Shown one piece after another: positions 51,551 through 52,873 of a stretch of 52,873 bases of DNA (positions are counted from its first letter, which is position 1; the number at the start of each line of letters is the position of its first letter). Origin of the DNA: a virus. A program made the position numbers and the translations under genes. The notes under the pieces were generated by a model. That model worked only from the letters and a program-made list of their open reading frames with translations, was not told the DNA's origin and did not search any database. The DNA lies in IMG/VR virus record IMGVR_UViG_3300030098_001117, positions 1 through 52,873 of that record; one strand, 5' to 3'.

Positions 51551-52203
51551 TATCCAACTGCCATTAATGTACTTGACCCTAGACCACCATGTATCACATA
51601 AGGGGCATACAAAGACTTCATAAGACTAGGTGTTCCCTGTGCTTCATACATATCTCCTCTGTGTTCGTACATATAGGCTATGTGTTGCAACATACCCATT
51701 CTAATAGGCTCAGGTACTGTGTAGGCGTTTGTATATCCTGCTACATAAATAACTTCTATAGCATTAGCTACTCGTAAAGCAGTAGGGAAGTTTTCTCCTG
51801 TTCTTAAAACTATTCTCGCAGGCTCTCTAGCAGTATCTACATAGTATTTGCTTGCTGCCATAGTAGTCGCATTATCAGAATCGTCATAAGTTTTTAATGA
51901 GGTTACGCTTTGCACTGGACCTTTCGGAAGTACAACATAATTTTTGTAATAATTTATATCAGGAGCTGTCCTCATTCCTTCCCATAAAGGATCTTCAGTA
52001 TCTAAAGCTGTATCTATAGTTAAAGTAAGTGTTTGTTGCATTAAGGCTCTATTCATGTGTGATTCTGCATATTGCCTTGCTGCTAATATCAAAGGTTGTA
52101 CTATTCTTTCATCTGTTGAATCTTCAACCCTTAAATATTCTTTTACCTCTTGTAAAGATAAAGGTTCTGCTGTTGGTTCTGTGCTTACTGTTAGACCTGC
52201 CAT
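51550..52203 (-). CDS. Head-tail adaptor (gp6-like connector)
   Basis: 217 residues. 'LSLQEVKEYLRVEDSTDERIVQPLI' (part) and 'LPKGPVQSVTSLKTYD' are typical of the GTA/HK97 gp6-like adaptor, with 'AIEVIYVAGYTNAYTVPEPIRMGMLQHI' (part) as the C-terminal helix region. It binds beneath the portal. Confidence 0.9.
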   Translation of the reverse strand: MAGLTVSTEPTAEPLSLQEVKEYLRVEDSTDERIVQPLILAARQYAESHMNRALMQQTLTLTIDTALDTEDPLWEGMRTAPDINYYKNYVVLPKGPVQSVTSLKTYDDSDNATTMAASKYYVDTAREPARIVLRTGENFPTALRVANAIEVIYVAGYTNAYTVPEPIRMGMLQHIAYMYEHRGDMYEAQGTPSLMKSLYAPYVIHGGLGSSTLMAVG

Positions 52204-52394
52204 TACATTACTGCTCCTAATATACCTGAAGTAATTAAGACACCATAAAGACCCCAGATTAGATATTCAATGCGTACAAATCTAGCAGAGCCTGATTCCA
52301 ACCTCTTTTCTAAATTCTCGTACCTAATAGCACATATTTGTTCGTGCAGTTCTAAAGCACTTACATCATTGCTTGGTTTCGCTATCTCCTGCAT
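52203..52394 (-). CDS. Small membrane protein
   Basis: 63 residues: an amphipathic helix with 'ELHEQICAIRYENLEKRLES' and a C-terminal membrane helix (~44-62, 'YLIWGLYGVLITSGILGAV'). A 1-bp overlap couples it to the adaptor gene. Widespread type in marine phages; function unknown. Confidence 0.7.
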   Translation of the reverse strand: MQEIAKPSNDVSALELHEQICAIRYENLEKRLESGSARFVRIEYLIWGLYGVLITSGILGAVM

Positions 52395-52686
52395 CTTCTT
52401 CTATTACCTCAACTTCATCTTCTTCAGGTTTGTTGATTTCGTTTTCCATTATCCAATCACGTCTGCGTTCAGTATTAGCTAAGTTATCTTGTATATCTAA
52501 CTGTAAATTAACTAACGCTTCATTCAGTTTTGTTAATTGAACTTGGTAATCCAATAGTCTTTTGAATTGAATTTTGCCTTCATCAGAAAAACTTTCATTC
52601 ACATCTATGTCTATTGTTTCACCATCTTTGTCATAACGAAATGTAGGTTTAGGGCTTTCATTTGAATTGTCTTTGGTATCTACCAT
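52366..52686 (-). CDS. Small coiled-coil protein next to the fibre end
   Basis: 106 residues behind TTAGGAG. 'FRYDKDGETIDIDVNESFSDEGK' (part) then a coiled coil 'LLDYQVQLTKLNEALVNLQL', and a very acidic tail. It overlaps the next gene by 29 bp. Not recognised beyond being common in such phages. Confidence 0.7.
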   Translation of the reverse strand: MVDTKDNSNESPKPTFRYDKDGETIDIDVNESFSDEGKIQFKRLLDYQVQLTKLNEALVNLQLDIQDNLANTERRRDWIMENEINKPEEDEVEVIEEDAGDSETKQ

Positions 52687-52726
52687 GTCTTTCTCCTAAG
52701 TTAAAATTGTAGTTTAGCATCATATA

Positions 52727-52873
52727 TCAGCTATCTTCTAGTGTTTTAATTCTTGCTTCTAGTTCTTGTATTGTTTTGACTAACAATGGAACTAACTTAG
52801 CTTGGTCTATACCTTGATATACAGGGAATGTTTTTGATTCTACCCACGTTGAATCAGAAGGATATGTTCCGTC
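52727..52873 (-). CDS. C-terminus of an S74-type tail fibre (cut by window edge)
   Basis: 48 residues to TGA 52729-52727. It reads 'DGTYPSDSTWVESKTF', then 'QAKLVPLLVKTIQELEARIK', ending 'TLEDS'. The last part is the coiled-coil end of Peptidase S74 chaperone domains, like the end of the 2369-residue fibre ('[12 protein letters not shown]' and 'RIETLEG'). It is likely the missing end of the fibre at 1-1081. Confidence 0.8.
   Translation of the reverse strand, partial: DGTYPSDSTWVESKTFPVYQGIDQAKLVPLLVKTIQELEARIKTLEDS

Noticed and set aside
1-52873. Integrase, attachment sites, tRNA genes, CRISPR array or insertion sequences
   Set aside because: None seen. No tyrosine or serine recombinase motif, no cloverleaf-like segments in the few gaps, no regularly spaced identical repeats and no transposase.

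Overview
The window looks like most of the genome of an AT-rich, tailed (siphovirus-type) phage of a Gram-negative host, probably marine. It carries an HK97-type head module (terminases, portal, Mu-F-like protein, U35 protease, HK97-fold capsid protein), head-tail connectors, a tail terminator, a tube protein, a tape measure protein and a J-like tail tip. An outer membrane is implied by a spanin pair, lipoproteins and an outer-membrane pore gene. I see no integrase, tRNA, CRISPR array or insertion sequence. The host cannot be named from the sequence. No gene-free stretch exceeds 300 bases.

Layout. (1) Positions 1-18561, minus strand: terminase, portal, protease, capsid and then a long tail-fibre block. 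It includes a 2369-residue fibre with a self-cleaving S74 chaperone, a 760-residue fibre and a third fibre that runs off the left edge. (2) 18562-18720: a divergent promoter region with two palindromic operators. (3) 18721-20269, plus strand: an amidoligase and a gamma-glutamylcyclotransferase, closed by a terminator. (4) 20425-25358, minus strand: ParB-like protein, PAPS-reductase-like protein, methyltransferase, primase-helicase and two HTH proteins. (5) 25451-32692, plus strand: exonuclease, ERF annealing protein, HNH protein and many small early genes that are tightly overlapped, ending with a 2OG-Fe(II) oxygenase. (6) 32713-52873, minus strand. In transcription order this runs from connectors and tail genes through two GNAT-like genes, small membrane proteins, the curli-like cassette and spanins to a TM protein, a nuclease and an endolysin. 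The right edge is the C-terminus of an S74 fibre. Connector genes normally follow the capsid gene, so the two ends probably meet, with a short gap, in a circular map.

The most striking content is 34763-40332. It holds csgF-like and csgG-like genes, two curlin-repeat proteins, a FecR-domain protein and a CHASE2 transmembrane class III adenylate cyclase. They overlap one another and run without a break into the two spanin genes. This amounts to a phage-encoded amyloid secretion system plus a second-messenger enzyme, probably expressed with lysis functions. Other notable points are a dnaX-like -1 frameshift site in the tail assembly chaperone, protein repeats whose DNA copies are synonymously scrambled, a C-x3-C motif shared near the C-termini of three secreted cassette proteins, and two early promoters carrying the same pair of palindromes.
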